Shown here: one piece after another, positions 44,801 to 53,329 of the stretch
Position numbering within the stretch: position 1 is the stretch's first letter
How the letters are laid out: each line of letters starts with the position of its first letter
Assembly (NCBI GenBank): GCA_011392765.1
Contig: WYCW01000004.1
Coordinates: 296,038 to 360,037 of the forward strand
Reading direction: 5' to 3'
DNA from: Candidatus Thiosymbion ectosymbiont of Catanema sp. Cochon2018
Lineage (GTDB): Bacteria; Pseudomonadota; Gammaproteobacteria; Chromatiales; Chromatiaceae
Length of the DNA: 64,000 bases
Program-made: the position numbers and the translations under genes
The notes under the pieces: generated by a model
Told to the model about the DNA's origin: nothing
What the model saw: the letters and a program-made list of their open reading frames with translations, nothing else
Databases searched by the model: none

Positions 44801-45274
44801 CTGCTCTATCTCACCTTCCGCCGTACCGGGGAGGCGCTGCTGGTCATGCTCTCGCTGCCCTTTGCCCTGGTCGGGGGCTTCTGGTTCGTGTATCTCCTGG
44901 ACTATAACCTCTCGGTCGCGGTGGCGGTGGGCTTTATCGCCCTGGCCGGGGTGGCGGCGGAGTTCGGCGTCGTGATGCTGGTCTACCTGGACAATGCCCT
45001 GAAAGGGGTCCGGGAAGCAGGCGGGTTGAACGGTGTTGCCGACCTCGAGGCGGCCATCATGGAGGGGGCGGTCATGCGGGTACGCCCCAAGGCTATGACG
45101 GTGGCCGTCATCATCGCCGGACTGCTCCCCATCATGATCGGCCAGGGCACCGGCTCGGAGGTCATGCGCCGCATCGCCGCCCCCATGGTGGGCGGCATGA
45201 TTACCGCCCCCCTCCTCTCTCTGTTCGTAATCCCGGCCATTTATCTGGTATGGCGGCGGCGGGAGTTGGGGTAG
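41882..45274 (+). CDS. cusA: CusA-type heavy-metal efflux RND pump
   Basis: The 1130-residue inner-membrane protein has the CusA/CzcA layout: [16 protein letters not shown] and [14 protein letters not shown] at the start. Two sets of membrane helices flank large periplasmic loops, with [20 protein letters not shown] in TM4 and [20 protein letters not shown] in TM10-11. Lack of the D-D-E pair of CzcA and the methionine-rich context favour copper or silver, by inference. No cusB or outer-membrane partner is adjacent. Residues about 424-455 are a 32-residue insertion encoded by repeat DNA (see 43153-43245), in a cytoplasmic loop where it should be tolerated. Confidence 0.93.
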   Translation: MEQVIRWSIRNRFLILLGTLLLTGWGIVSVRQAPLDAIPDLSDVQVIIRTSFAGQSPRVVEEQVTYPITTTMLAVPGAQTVRGYSFFGDSYVYVIFEDGTDLYWARSRVLEYLNQAAKDLPAGVQPRLGPDATGVGWVYSYALVDPTGHHDLAQLRSLQDWFLKLELQTVPGVAEVATVGGMVRQYQIVVDPEKLRAYRIPLSRVAAAVRAANQEVGGSVVEMAEAEYMIRTRGYLRGLEDIKTIPIEVDARGTPILLRDLATVQIGPEMRRVVADLDGQGEITGGIVVMRYGENALSTIAAVKRKLEELRQGLPPGVEILETYDRSELILNAVDNLQEKLIEEFAVVALVCLLFLFHLRSAFVAIVTLPLGVLAAFIVMRYQGINANIMSLGGIAIAIGAMVDAAIVMIENAHKHLERFRQSQEGVVKGTDLHPSTPSPQPLSRPGEGLLRRPPQGRAPAGNEHWQVIATAASEVGPALFFSLLIITLSFLPVFALEAQEGRLFAPLAYTKTYAMAAAAGLAVTLVPVLMGYFIRGRIPREKTNPLNRLLIWIYRPLLRGVLAAPWITILLSVLILSSLLIPIYGIGGYLEPLKWPFRAVGLVQADGPHRSALATIEGWQAGLVQDWEKATQGIPLLEDLGAGLGSEFMPELYEGDLMYMPTTLPGLSIGKAQELLQQTDRLIATLPEVERVFGKIGRADTATDPAPLTMIETLIQLRPESEWRPGMTVDKLIAELDRTVDFPGVTNAWVMPIKTRIDMLATGIKTPVGIKVAGPDLVEIERIGKDIERVVLEMPGTASAFSERVAGGRYLEIRPDRIAAARVGLNIEDINQVVAAAVGGINITQTVEGRERYPVNLRFPRERRNDPVKLRELPLVTPTGAQIPLGQIAEVKVVDGAPMLKSENARLNGWTFVDIRGVDVGTYVRRAQAAVRDRVRLPPGYSITWSGQYEYMLRAQERLAQVVPFTLVIIFSLLYLTFRRTGEALLVMLSLPFALVGGFWFVYLLDYNLSVAVAVGFIALAGVAAEFGVVMLVYLDNALKGVREAGGLNGVADLEAAIMEGAVMRVRPKAMTVAVIIAGLLPIMIGQGTGSEVMRRIAAPMVGGMITAPLLSLFVIPAIYLVWRRRELG
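43153..43245. repeat. In-frame palindromic repeat inside cusA
   Basis: Arms GGAGGGTGTCGTAAAAG and CTTTTGCGACGCCCTCC enclose an AACCCCTCTCCCGGCCGGGA hairpin. CCCAGG occurs on both sides, 96 bp apart, so the net gain is exactly 32 codons and the reading frame is kept. The same arms occur at about 215, 3065 and 13911. Confidence 0.85.
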
Positions 45275-45650
45275 ATGAGTGATGAGTGATGAATGATGAA
45301 TGCGGAATGATGAGTGATGAATGTCGCTTGATTGGTAAAAACACCTATTTTTCAAGGTGCCCTTCACGCATAACGAGGGTTCGTGTCCTTTCGTGCTGTT
45401 CGTGGTTTTCCGGTTTCCGTACGAAAATTCACGCATCAATGGTCTGAGGCAAAGCCCCGCCAGGATTCCTTGAGGGACCTGCATCTTTACCAATGAATCA
45501 AGTTTGTGCACTGCACAAATCGGGATCGGGGTCGAAATCGAGATTCCGATTGCGATACCGATACCGATTTCGACCTATTGGGCGTAGGAGATGGGGCCTT
45601 AGGGGAGAGGGGCTTTTGGAGCCGGTGAAAATATTCGTAGGCGTCAGGTG
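45275..45650. other. Repeat region downstream of cusA
   Basis: It starts with a GATGAGTGATGAGTGATGAA run, the inverse of the run before cusA. The GTGCACTGCACAAA repeat and a CGGGATCGGGGTCGAAATCG simple-repeat block (about 45510-45580) follow. No gene is seen. Confidence 0.5.
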
Positions 45651-46670
45651 TCAATCACCAACGACCTGCTCGATGTCGGCAGCGGTCAATACCCGCTCTG
45701 ACCACATCAGTAACCTTTGCGGGTCGGCACGCTCGATTTTGCGGCGTACCGCCTCGGGCACACTCCCGAACTTCAGCTGCAGTAGCCGTAGCAGGATTGC
45801 CGCCTCCCCTTCCTGCTTGCCTTCTAACCTGCCTTGCTGCATACCTTGCCGGCGACCTTGCTCGATGAAACGTTCGGTAAAACCCTTCATTTCTCGGCGA
45901 GCTTCCTGCCTGCCCTGCTCGATGAAACGTTCGGTAAAACCCTTCATTTCCCGGCGGGCTTCCTGCCTGCCCTGCTCGATGAAGCGTGCTGCAAAACCCG
46001 TCATGATCTCGGCCTCCCGGGGATACTCTTGCTCGTATCTGACCCGCTCATTGTCGTCCAGATTCCCATAGATGTCGATAAAGTCGATGTATTTCAATCG
46101 CTTCTCCGGATCCTCTTCGAGATTCACCAACCCGCTTACGGCCTGGGCGTAGGCATCCAGCTTACGTCCCGGTGCATAGTGCATGTTGGGCAGGTTGAGC
46201 CGGGCGACGATGTTGTTACTGTCACGAAACCGCTCGTAGGCGATGGCGCCCAGCTCGCAGGTGATGAAGTCGAAGTGCAGGTAGGTATGCCGTTCGGTGC
46301 CGAGCACCAGCTCCCGTTGGGGCGCCTGTCCACGCAGAAAGATCACCACCGGCACCACGCGGTCGGTCTTATAGAGCTCTGCAAGGTCCAGGCAATAGTG
46401 CACCAGCCGGTGCACGGAGAAACGCCGGGGATCGCTTTCTTCCTCGAGCACGAACAACAGGGCCTCGCGTCGACCGTCGGGCCATTGGACCAATAAGGGA
46501 ACGTCGAGCTCCCGAAAGCGGTCGCCGAGCCGATTCTTGAGCTGTTCCTGACGCGCCGGGAATATTTCAGCACCGGGCAGGTGATCCGCGGCCTCCTCGG
46601 CCGCGAAAAAGGCCAGGGCCTGGTAGGGATAATCCAGGATGAGATTCTTGAAGTTCTGGTCGTGACTCAT
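45651..46670 (-). CDS. Rpn family PD-(D/E)XK nuclease with 19-residue tandem repeats
   Basis: The 339-residue protein from ATG 46670 starts MSHDQNFKNLILDYPYQALA and is a paralogue of the gene at 10022. It has the nuclease core QWPDGRREALLFVLEEES and the DUF4351-like tail LKFGSVPEAVRRKIERADPQ. Between them RFIEQGRQEARREMKGFTE is repeated about three times (57 bp each in DNA). An upstream in-frame start would add 28 unconserved residues. Copy number of this charged repeat may vary between strains. Confidence 0.87.
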   Translation of the reverse strand: MSHDQNFKNLILDYPYQALAFFAAEEAADHLPGAEIFPARQEQLKNRLGDRFRELDVPLLVQWPDGRREALLFVLEEESDPRRFSVHRLVHYCLDLAELYKTDRVVPVVIFLRGQAPQRELVLGTERHTYLHFDFITCELGAIAYERFRDSNNIVARLNLPNMHYAPGRKLDAYAQAVSGLVNLEEDPEKRLKYIDFIDIYGNLDDNERVRYEQEYPREAEIMTGFAARFIEQGRQEARREMKGFTERFIEQGRQEARREMKGFTERFIEQGRRQGMQQGRLEGKQEGEAAILLRLLQLKFGSVPEAVRRKIERADPQRLLMWSERVLTAADIEQVVGD

Positions 46671-47071
46671 GGGGTGAAACGGGGTGGTGGGGCGGGTACC
46701 AGGGCGAGCGCGGATAAATTTCTTATCGATCAACAAATTGCTGCCAGCTCCCAAGCGCCGGCGCGGAGCGCGTAGATGTTGGGCAAAGCCGGATCAGGGA
46801 CGATCCGGCGTGCCCAACATCAGCATTTCGTTGGGCACGGCTACAAGATCATGTTTTCGGAAGGATTTATACGCGCTCGCCCTGGGTTTAAACGTAACAC
46901 CTTAGTCGCCCGCTCGAAAACCGAAGTGCAGGCAGGATCTGCCGGCGATCGATGCGGTTCGCTGCCTGCCTGTCGGCACCTGCCCGCCGGCAGGCAGGGA
47001 CGAAGACGCCTTGCCCTGCGGATGGAGCGCCCGTGCTCCGCAGGCAAGTCGCGCCCACCGCTCGCGGCGGG
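46671..47071. other. Spacer between Rpn gene and cbbR
   Basis: It holds a GTTGGGCAAAGCCGG / CCGGCGTGCCCAAC palindrome (about 46777-46822) and a CCTGCCCGCCGGCAGGCAGG hairpin near 46980, close to the cbbR stop, that may end transcription. No gene is seen. Confidence 0.45.
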
Positions 47072-48007
47072 TTACCGCTGCGGCGACCGGCGACTGGAAA
47101 CCGGCAGGGGATCCGCCAAGCCGCGGGCTTCGTCCAATACAAACTGCCGGAACGCCTGGGCGGCGGGCGAGAGGCGCCGGCCCCGGCGATAGACCAGGTG
47201 CCACTGACGCGCGAGCGGAAAGCCCGCTACGTCCAGGATCACCAACCGCTCGGTCTCGAGCTCCAGCTCCAGCGTGTGCACCGAGACCACACTCAGGCCC
47301 AGTCCCGCCCGCACCGCCTGTTTGATGGCCTCGTTGCGGGTCATCTGCATGCCGTGGCGGATTGCAGCGCCATGCTCGACGAAGAAGCGCTCCATGGCCT
47401 GGCGGGTGCCGGAGCCGGGCTCGCGCATCACAAACACCTCTTCGGCCAGGCGTTGGATACCGATGGCTTGCCCCCCGGCGAGCGGATGCTCGGGGGGGGC
47501 GATCACCACCAGGGGATTGTCCATGAACGCCTCGGACTCCACTTCCACGGCCTGCGGCGGCTGGCCCATCAGCACCATATCCACGGCGTTCTCCCGGAGC
47601 TGATGGATCAGGCGCTCCCGGTTGGTAACGTCCAGCTGCAGACCGATGCCGGGATAGCGCTGATGAAAGGCCGCCAGCAGGCGCGGCGCGAAATAGTTCA
47701 CCGTGCTGGCCACGGCGATACTCAGGCGGCCTCGACTCACTCCCTTGAGTGACTCGAGCACCTCTTCCATCTCCTGCAGGGAACGGTCGATGGTGCGGCT
47801 GTAGTGGAAGAGCTCACGCCCCGCCTCGGTGAGACTGATCTGCTTGCCGAGCTTCTCAAACAGGGGCAGACCTACCTCCTCCTCGAGCTGGCGGACCTGC
47901 ATCGACACCGCCGGTTGCGTCAGATGCAGCTCGGCGGCGGCGCGGGTATAGCTTGACAGCCGCGCTACTGTCTCGAAGACCCGGAGCTGGCGGAAAGAGA
48001 CATTCAT
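47072..48007 (-). CDS. cbbR: LysR-type regulator, CbbR-like
   Basis: The 311-residue protein from ATG 48007 begins MNVSFRQLRVFETVARLSSY with an N-terminal helix-turn-helix (AAELHLTQPAVSMQVRQLEE). The effector domain has SRGRLSIAVASTVNYFAPRL and FVMREPGSGTRQAMERF, the signature of CbbR regulators of Calvin-cycle operons. It likely activates cbbLS at 53330. In most relatives cbbR lies divergently next to cbbL. Here 5.3 kb with a TPR gene, repeats and an IS1 separate them. The assignment to CbbR rather than another LysR is strong but not proven. Confidence 0.88.
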   Translation of the reverse strand: MNVSFRQLRVFETVARLSSYTRAAAELHLTQPAVSMQVRQLEEEVGLPLFEKLGKQISLTEAGRELFHYSRTIDRSLQEMEEVLESLKGVSRGRLSIAVASTVNYFAPRLLAAFHQRYPGIGLQLDVTNRERLIHQLRENAVDMVLMGQPPQAVEVESEAFMDNPLVVIAPPEHPLAGGQAIGIQRLAEEVFVMREPGSGTRQAMERFFVEHGAAIRHGMQMTRNEAIKQAVRAGLGLSVVSVHTLELELETERLVILDVAGFPLARQWHLVYRRGRRLSPAAQAFRQFVLDEARGLADPLPVSSRRSPQR

Positions 48008-48870
48008 AGCCGGATTGAGTATAGGAAAAATGGGCCGGTCGTTTCGATCTATCCACAGATTACGCAGATTCTCCTTTTGTCCGCAGATTACGCAGATTCT
48101 CACAGATTAAGAACAGAAGTAATCTGCGAAGATCTGCGTAATCTGTGGATAACAAGTTCGTGCACTGCACAAAGGGAACCACGAATAGACACGAATTATT
48201 ATTGCAGGACGAGGTATACCAAAATCGTAGGCTGAATCATGTGTGGAAAGTTCCGAGGCAGGACACCATTGCTTTTGTCCGCAGATTACGCAGATTCTCG
48301 CAGATTAAAAACAGAAGTAATCTGTGAAAATCTGCGTAATCTGTGGATAACAAGTTCGTGCGTTGTACACAAAACTCACGTTTTGTCGGTCTGAGGCGCA
48401 GCCTCGCTAGAAACTAATACACTGATTTTATTGGTTTTCAGTTGGAAAACTGTAAATTTCGGTCGTTTCGTACCGAACCATCGATTCTCTTTGTGTTCCT
48501 TAAGCTCCTGATTTTTTTGCCGCAAATGAACGCAAATAGACGCAAATTGTAAGAAATGATTTTCATTTGCGTTCATTCGCGTTCATTTGCGGCTGAATTC
48601 TTCGGCATGCAGCTAAGGCCAAGGCCATTAAGTTAAGCGCTACCGGTCGGCAAAGTAAGAGAAGAAACTACGAATCACGTGAATCCTCGCGGAATTGTCA
48701 TCCCGAACCGAAGGGAGGGATCTTATTCGCGCGATTCGTAGTGTTGGGCACGGGCCATCCCTGGCCCTTTGCCCAACCTACGACAAGCGGCCAACAGCTA
48801 ACTGAATGGCATTGACGCGGCGCCTGGGAACGAGAGAACTCATCATTCCGCATTCATCATTCATCATTCA
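48008..48870. other. Repeat-filled region between cbbR and TPR gene
   Basis: Two TCCACAGATTACGCAGATT palindromes lie near 48051-48150 and 48280-48350. A CGCAAATGAACGCAAATAGA repeat pair lies near 48520-48595. A divergent 195-bp member of the CAATGCCATTAAGTTA family spans 48620-48814, and a TCATCATTCCGCATTCATC run lies near 48840. No gene is supported. Confidence 0.5.
48620..48814. repeat. CAATGCCATTAAGTTA-family element, variant (195 bp)
   Basis: Ends CAAGGCCATTAAGTTAAGCG and TAACTGAATGGCATTG are inverted. The middle has the ACTACGAATCACGTGAATCC palindrome plus a GTTGGGCACGGGCCAT stretch. No target duplication is evident. Confidence 0.65.
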
Positions 48871-50868
48871 TTATTCCCCAACTTCCGCCCGCGCGGCGGC
48901 GAGATGCCTCCGCGTGCTCCGCGTGTACGGATGCTCCGGGCCCAGCTTGCGTTCCAAAACCGCCAGGGCCGACTCCAAGTAGCCGATGGCCTTTTCGTAC
49001 TCCCCGAGTGCTTTCCAGGCCGATCCCAGGTTGTTGCGGCGTATCGCAACATGGGGATGGTCCTCGCCATAGGTCCTGAGATCGCTCGCCAATGCCTGCT
49101 CATAATAGCCGATGGCCTTTTGGTACTCGCCGAGTAACTTCCAGGCCAATCCCAGGTTGTTGCGGCCTGCTGCGACATGGGGATGGTCTTCGCCATAGGT
49201 CTTCAGATTACTCGCCAATGCCTGCTCGTAGTAGCCGATGGCCTTTTGGTACTGCCCGAGTGCCTGCCAGGCCGATCCCAGATTGTTGCGGCGTATCGCC
49301 ACATCGGGATGGCCCTCGCCATAGGTCTTCAGATCGCTCGCCAATGCCTGCTCGTAATAGCCGATGGCCTTGTGGTATTCCCCGAGTGAATTCCAGGCCG
49401 ATCCCAGGTTGTTGCGGTCTCTTGCCACAGCGGGATGGTCCTCGCCATAGGCGTTGAGATCGCTCGCCAATGCCTGCTCGTAGTAGCCGATGGCCTTGTG
49501 GTGCTTCCCGAGTGAATCCCAGGCCAAGCCCAGATTGTTGCGGTCTTTTGCCACAGCGGGATGGTCCTCGCCGTAGGTCTTCAGATCGCTCGCCAAGGCC
49601 TGCTCGTAGTAGCCGATGGCCTTTTGGTACTCCCCGAGTGAATGCCAGGCCGATCCCAGATTGTTGCGGCCTGCTGCGACACGGGGATGGTCCTCGCCAT
49701 AGGTCTTGAGATTGCTCGCCAATGCCTGCTCCAAGTAGCCGATGGCCTTTTTGTACTCCCCGAGTGAATGCCAGGCCAATCCCAGGTTGTTGCGCTCTCT
49801 TGCGACAGCGGGATGGTCCTCGCCATAGGTCTTGAGATCACTCGCCAATGCCTGCTCCAAGTAGCCGATGGCCTTTTCGTACTCCCCGAGTTTCCGCCAA
49901 GCCTCTCCCAGGTTGTTGCGGCAGATTGCTATCTGGGGATGGTCCTCGCCATAGGTCTTCAGACCGCTCGCCAATGCCTGCTCGAAGTAGCCGATGGCCT
50001 TTTCGTACTCGCCGAGTGACTCCCAGGCCGATCCCAGATTGTTGCGAATTATCGCGACACGAGGATGGCCCTCGCCGTAGGCGTTGAGATCGCCGGCAAG
50101 GGCCTGCTCGTAGTAGTCCCTGGCGGCTCTGTAGTCGCCGAGGATCTGTGCCAGCTCGCCCGCGCCCGCGAGATACAGACTATTCTCCGGCGCGAGCCGC
50201 ACGGCCCGTTGGGCGTGTGTATAGGCCGACCGATAGCGGATCTCGTCCAGGGCGATGCGGCTTCTCTGATAGGCGGCCTCGGCGGCGGTCTGGATAGCCG
50301 CCTCGGTCCGGGCCTCGATTTGGGCGAAGAGCTGGTCCGCCTGGCTCCGGTCGCCTCGGGCCAAGGCGGCGCGGGCCTGATCCAGAAGCTCATCCGGGAC
50401 CTGGCCGCGGATGCTTTCCAACTGAGCGATGCGTTCCTTCAACTCCTTGATATAGGTCTGGTAGCTGGCCTGGGTATCCGCCAATCGGCGTTCGATCTCG
50501 GCCTTCTCTTGCTCCAGGATTCGGCGATCCTCGGCATGGGCCTGCTTCAGCTTTTCGGTGACCTCCTGCTCCCGTTCCTTGAGGTCGGCCTTGTATTGTT
50601 CGAGGGTGATGCCGATCTGAATGATCTGGATATTCCCTTTTCCCTCCTGTTGGACGGCCTGGCGGATGTCCCCGGTCCCCATATGTTGGATGCCAGGGTT
50701 GATATCCCCGGTTCCTGTATGTGTGACCGGGGAGCCCTGGATATCTCGATTCACCACGCCGCCGTTCGTAAAGGCCACATGCACCACCCAACCGCCGCCG
50801 ATTGCGGCAATTACCGCGGCGACCAGTCCCAATAGGGCTAGCAGGATTCTTCGCCGATCTTTCGTCAT
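48871..50868 (-). CDS. Membrane-anchored coiled-coil protein with nine near-identical TPR repeats
   Basis: The 665-residue protein from ATG 50868 has one N-terminal membrane helix (ILLALLGLVAAVIAAIGGGW), a GTGDI repeat stretch (residues about 50-75), and a coiled coil (about 90-160). Then come nine 42-residue kinesin-light-chain-type TPR units of the form DLKTYGEDHPAVARDRNNLG and LGEYEKAIGYYEQALAS, and a degenerate tenth. Such repeats bind protein partners. The 126-bp DNA units are highly alike, implying recent expansion. GGAGAT before the chosen ATG supports the start. Partner unknown. Confidence 0.85.
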   Translation of the reverse strand: MTKDRRRILLALLGLVAAVIAAIGGGWVVHVAFTNGGVVNRDIQGSPVTHTGTGDINPGIQHMGTGDIRQAVQQEGKGNIQIIQIGITLEQYKADLKEREQEVTEKLKQAHAEDRRILEQEKAEIERRLADTQASYQTYIKELKERIAQLESIRGQVPDELLDQARAALARGDRSQADQLFAQIEARTEAAIQTAAEAAYQRSRIALDEIRYRSAYTHAQRAVRLAPENSLYLAGAGELAQILGDYRAARDYYEQALAGDLNAYGEGHPRVAIIRNNLGSAWESLGEYEKAIGYFEQALASGLKTYGEDHPQIAICRNNLGEAWRKLGEYEKAIGYLEQALASDLKTYGEDHPAVARERNNLGLAWHSLGEYKKAIGYLEQALASNLKTYGEDHPRVAAGRNNLGSAWHSLGEYQKAIGYYEQALASDLKTYGEDHPAVAKDRNNLGLAWDSLGKHHKAIGYYEQALASDLNAYGEDHPAVARDRNNLGSAWNSLGEYHKAIGYYEQALASDLKTYGEGHPDVAIRRNNLGSAWQALGQYQKAIGYYEQALASNLKTYGEDHPHVAAGRNNLGLAWKLLGEYQKAIGYYEQALASDLRTYGEDHPHVAIRRNNLGSAWKALGEYEKAIGYLESALAVLERKLGPEHPYTRSTRRHLAAARAEVGE

Positions 50869-51460
50869 TACCCTTATCTCCAACCCCACGGCCGTTTCAT
50901 TTGAACCACAGAGGACACAGAGAGCACAGAGAACGGAAAGAGATCCCTTCTCAGTGTCCTCTGCGTTCTCTGTGGTGAAAAAATGCCGAGTTCGAATTGA
51001 ACCACTTTATTCTTTGCCGCAAATGAACGCAAATGGACGCAAATCGAATCGGTTCGGCTTGTTCCAATGCAATGCCATTGAGTTAAGCGTTACCGGTCAA
51101 CGAAAAAGAGGAAAAACTACGAATCACGCGAATCCTCACGAATAGATTCGCGCTGATTCGCGCGATTCGTAGTTTTCTTTTCCGCATCCTAACCTACCAC
51201 GACAAGCGATCAGCAGCTAACTTAATGGCATTGACTCCAAGGGATCTCAGCACACGGCAGCGGTGGATCGCCGAGGCCGGCGACTCGGGCGGATTATTTT
51301 ATTCTTAATTCCTAATCTGCGGAAATCGGCGTAATCTGCGGATAAAAGATAGAGCCCATCTCGGTGTCCTCTGTGTTCTCTGTGGTTCCATTTCGGCTTG
51401 TTCCCACGCTGGAGCGTAGGAGCCGGAAGGGAAAAATCCCCGCGTTTAGATAAAGTATAA
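50869..51460. other. Repeat-filled gap
   Basis: It contains an ACCACAGAGGACACAGAGAG palindrome (about 50905-50975), a CGCAAATGAACGCAAATGG repeat, the MITE at 51070-51233, and a CTGCGGAAATCGGCGTAATC palindrome (about 51297-51345). No gene is seen. Confidence 0.5.
51070..51233. repeat. CAATGCCATTAAGTTA-family MITE, 164 bp, copy A
   Basis: Nearly identical to 51869-52032, including about 60 bp of right flank (ACTCCAAGGGATCTCAGCAC). The left flank differs, so this copy and its right side arose by duplication rather than separate insertion. Confidence 0.85.
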
Positions 51461-51592
51461 CTATTCTTCTTTTAACTCCACTATTCTTTGTCCACTTTCC
51501 AGTGCTTCTATTAGTTGTGTCAGCGATTTGGAACGGGATTGCAAAAATCGACTCAGAGCCACGGGTAATTGGTTATCAACAAGAAATTTCAT
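51461..51592 (-). pseudogene. DUF5615-type PIN-like toxin with internal deletion
   Basis: The 43 codons read MKFLVDNQLPVALSRFLQSR, the usual start of a DUF5615 PIN-like nuclease. They then jump directly to SKSLTQLIEALESGQRIVEL, the usual end. About 65 central residues with the other catalytic acids are missing, without loss of frame. Its ATG overlaps the antitoxin stop (ATGA). The toxin should be inactive. Confidence 0.7.
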
Positions 51593-51819
51593 GCTACCTT
51601 GAGTACCACATGATTTGTTTGACATGCGGCGTATTGTAAAGCGGCCAAAATATCTTCTCGTTCAAGAAAAGGATAGTCCTCTAAAATTTCTTCAAATGAC
51701 GCTCCCGCTCCCAGCAATTCAAGGATATCGCTGATACGCATTCGTTTTCCTCTAATACATGGACGACCCCCACATTTTCCTTCTTCTAGTGTGATTCGTT
51801 CCAGTAAACGATTATTCAT
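51589..51819 (-). CDS. DUF433 antitoxin
   Basis: The 76-residue protein MNNRLLERITLEEGKCGGRP has the DUF433 features CIRGKRMRISDILELLGAGA and FEEILEDYPFLEREDILAAL. DUF433 proteins pair with DUF5615 PIN-like toxins, whose gene follows here in overlapping frame but with an internal deletion. GGAGAAAA precedes the start. Confidence 0.88.
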   Translation of the reverse strand: MNNRLLERITLEEGKCGGRPCIRGKRMRISDILELLGAGASFEEILEDYPFLEREDILAALQYAACQTNHVVLKVA

Positions 51820-51868
51820 GCCATTTTCTCCTCGTGCACCAGAGTAAAGTTGCAGCTCACTCCAAGGG

Positions 51869-52032
51869 CAATGCCATTAAGTTAAGCGTTACCGGTCAAC
51901 GAAAAAGAGGAAAAACTACGAATCACGCGAATCCTCACGAATAGATTCGCGCTGATTCGCGCGATTCGTAGTTTTCTTTTCCGTATCCTAATCTACTACG
52001 ACAAGCGGTCAGTAGCTAACTTAATGGCATTG
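51869..52032. repeat. CAATGCCATTAAGTTA-family MITE, 164 bp, copy B, 10-bp target duplication
   Basis: Ends CAATGCCATTAAGTTA and TAACTTAATGGCATTG flank an AAACTACGAATCACGCGAAT palindrome. The direct repeats ACTCCAAGGG at 51859-51868 and 52033-52042 are perfect. This defines the element borders. Confidence 0.92.
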
Positions 52033-52120
52033 ACTCCAAGGGATCTTAGCACACGGCAGCGGTGGATCGCCGAGGCCAGCAACTCGGGCAGATGGTAGTG
52101 GCTAATATGTAAGTGGAATC

Positions 52121-52633
52121 TTAGCCAACAGATGGTAATAACTCGGTATTATAGCGATGCAGGAAGAGTTTCAAACAAATCTCATGCATATGGAGGCGTT
52201 TGGAAAAAGATAATGTTTTACGTACGAAGCGGGCTAAATGCTGCCGCAAGGTATTATTCCAACGCTCGACATGAGCTGTCTCACCCGTTTCTTTACCGAC
52301 AGGATGATGTTGCTCAGTGGGAATAACGGCTGGATACGCTTTCCAATAGTCGGTGAAAACAATGGCCTTTTTATAGGCGGATGGGATACGCTCCCAGAGG
52401 AGTCGGCACGTTTTTTCACCGCGATCACCGCAGGCATAAGCAATGACTTCTCGGGTCTCTCGATTCAACGCAATCCAGATCCAAACTTTGGTGTCTGTGC
52501 AGAAGACAAAAGACCATAACTCATCCATTTCCAACACGGGTGTTTGCCCAGGATCAACTGGTTTCAGCGTGCTCTCAAGGGGTGGGAGCTGTTCTGCCTT
52601 TTTTTTAACCAGGCACTCAAGGTTTGTCGACAA
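52121..52633 (-). CDS. insB: IS1-family InsB (DDE transposase, made by frameshift from insA)
   Basis: The 170-residue frame includes VLEMDELWSFVFCTDTKVWI (first Asp), IVFTDYWKAYPAVIP (second Asp), and HVERWNNTLRQHLARFVRKT (Glu and IS1-type motif). The transposase InsAB' arises by a -1 frameshift in the A-run near 52603 at the end of insA. The long frame listed begins earlier than the real fusion point. It looks intact. Confidence 0.9.
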   Translation of the reverse strand: MSTNLECLVKKKAEQLPPLESTLKPVDPGQTPVLEMDELWSFVFCTDTKVWIWIALNRETREVIAYACGDRGEKTCRLLWERIPSAYKKAIVFTDYWKAYPAVIPTEQHHPVGKETGETAHVERWNNTLRQHLARFVRKTLSFSKRLHMHEICLKLFLHRYNTELLPSVG

Positions 52634-52857
52634 ACCCCAAACGTCCGTTCGATCCCGCGCATACTGGAGCGTTCTTGATAAGCTTTTATCATGATCTCTT
52701 TTTCTTCTTCCGTATAATCCTGTCGGGGTTCAAGTACGCCATAAGCACCACAGGTTTTACAATGATATTGTGGACTGCCACTCCCATTTGTGCCATTCTT
52801 GACAATCTTTTCACTTTGACATTTGCGGCAAACGTGGACTTTCTTTTCAAGAATCAT
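52564..52857 (-). CDS. insA: IS1-family InsA
   Basis: The 97-residue protein MILEKKVHVCRKCQSEKIVK has zinc-ribbon pairs CRKC and CKTC and a helix-turn-helix GIERTFGVCRQTLSAW. It acts as DNA-binding repressor and as the N-terminal half of the transposase. The C-terminus (LKKRQNSSHPLRAR) lies past the A-run where ribosomes shift into insB. Confidence 0.92.
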   Translation of the reverse strand: MILEKKVHVCRKCQSEKIVKNGTNGSGSPQYHCKTCGAYGVLEPRQDYTEEEKEIMIKAYQERSSMRGIERTFGVCRQTLSAWLKKRQNSSHPLRAR

Positions 52858-53027
52858 AGTGAAAAACCCTGTGCTTGAATTGATGCCTGAAGGTAGTCAT
52901 TCAAACCCCACTGAATCATTTTGGAGAGGGCCGTCGAAATTTAGTACCATAGATGCTAAAAATCGCATTGCCTTGAATGACTAAGAATTGACTATTTTAC
53001 TATATCACTCTGGCATTTACCACTACC

Positions 53028-53329
53028 GGGCAGATTATTTCATTCTTAATTCTTAATCTGCGGAAATCGGCGTAATCTGCGGATAAAAGATAGAGCCCAT
53101 CTCGGTGTCCTCTGTGTTCTCTGTGTTCTCTGTGGTTTGAACCTCACAGACCATAGCATAAACTATTGCTTATATCACTTATCAGAAATATTGACTGGAA
53201 ATTATAGTTGCGTTTCCTGATAATGCTTCCCAGGTTCCGTCGCGGGACACCCGCAGACGGCACCCCGGTTCAACCGCCGGCGGCAGTGCCGGTTTTACTA
53301 CTCCATACCTTTTAAGAGGACATGTGCCA
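53028..53329. promoter_or_regulatory. Region upstream of cbbL
   Basis: The first 110 bp are repeat debris (CTGCGGAAATCGGCGTAATC palindrome). Between 53160 and 53230 the sequence turns AT-rich with a TATTGACTGGAAATTATAG stretch that could hold a promoter and a CbbR site, although no LysR T-N11-A box can be fixed. AAGAGGA just before the cbbL ATG is a good ribosome binding site. Confidence 0.4.

Larger units (their letters stand above)
52094..53027 (-). mobile_element. Complete IS1-family insertion sequence (934 bp)
   Basis: Ends GGTAGTGGCTAATATG and ATTTACCACTACC are inverted. GGGCAGAT is repeated at 52086-52093 and 53028-53035, an 8-bp target duplication typical of IS1. It encodes insA and insB on the minus strand. 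The interrupted sequence, when the element is removed, equals 51285-51400, so the empty site is also present in the window. Confidence 0.96.

Noticed and set aside
48871..50868. Regularly spaced 126-bp direct repeats that could be mistaken for a CRISPR array
   Set aside because: The repeats are in one long open frame, encode TPR units without spacers, and are far longer than CRISPR repeats.
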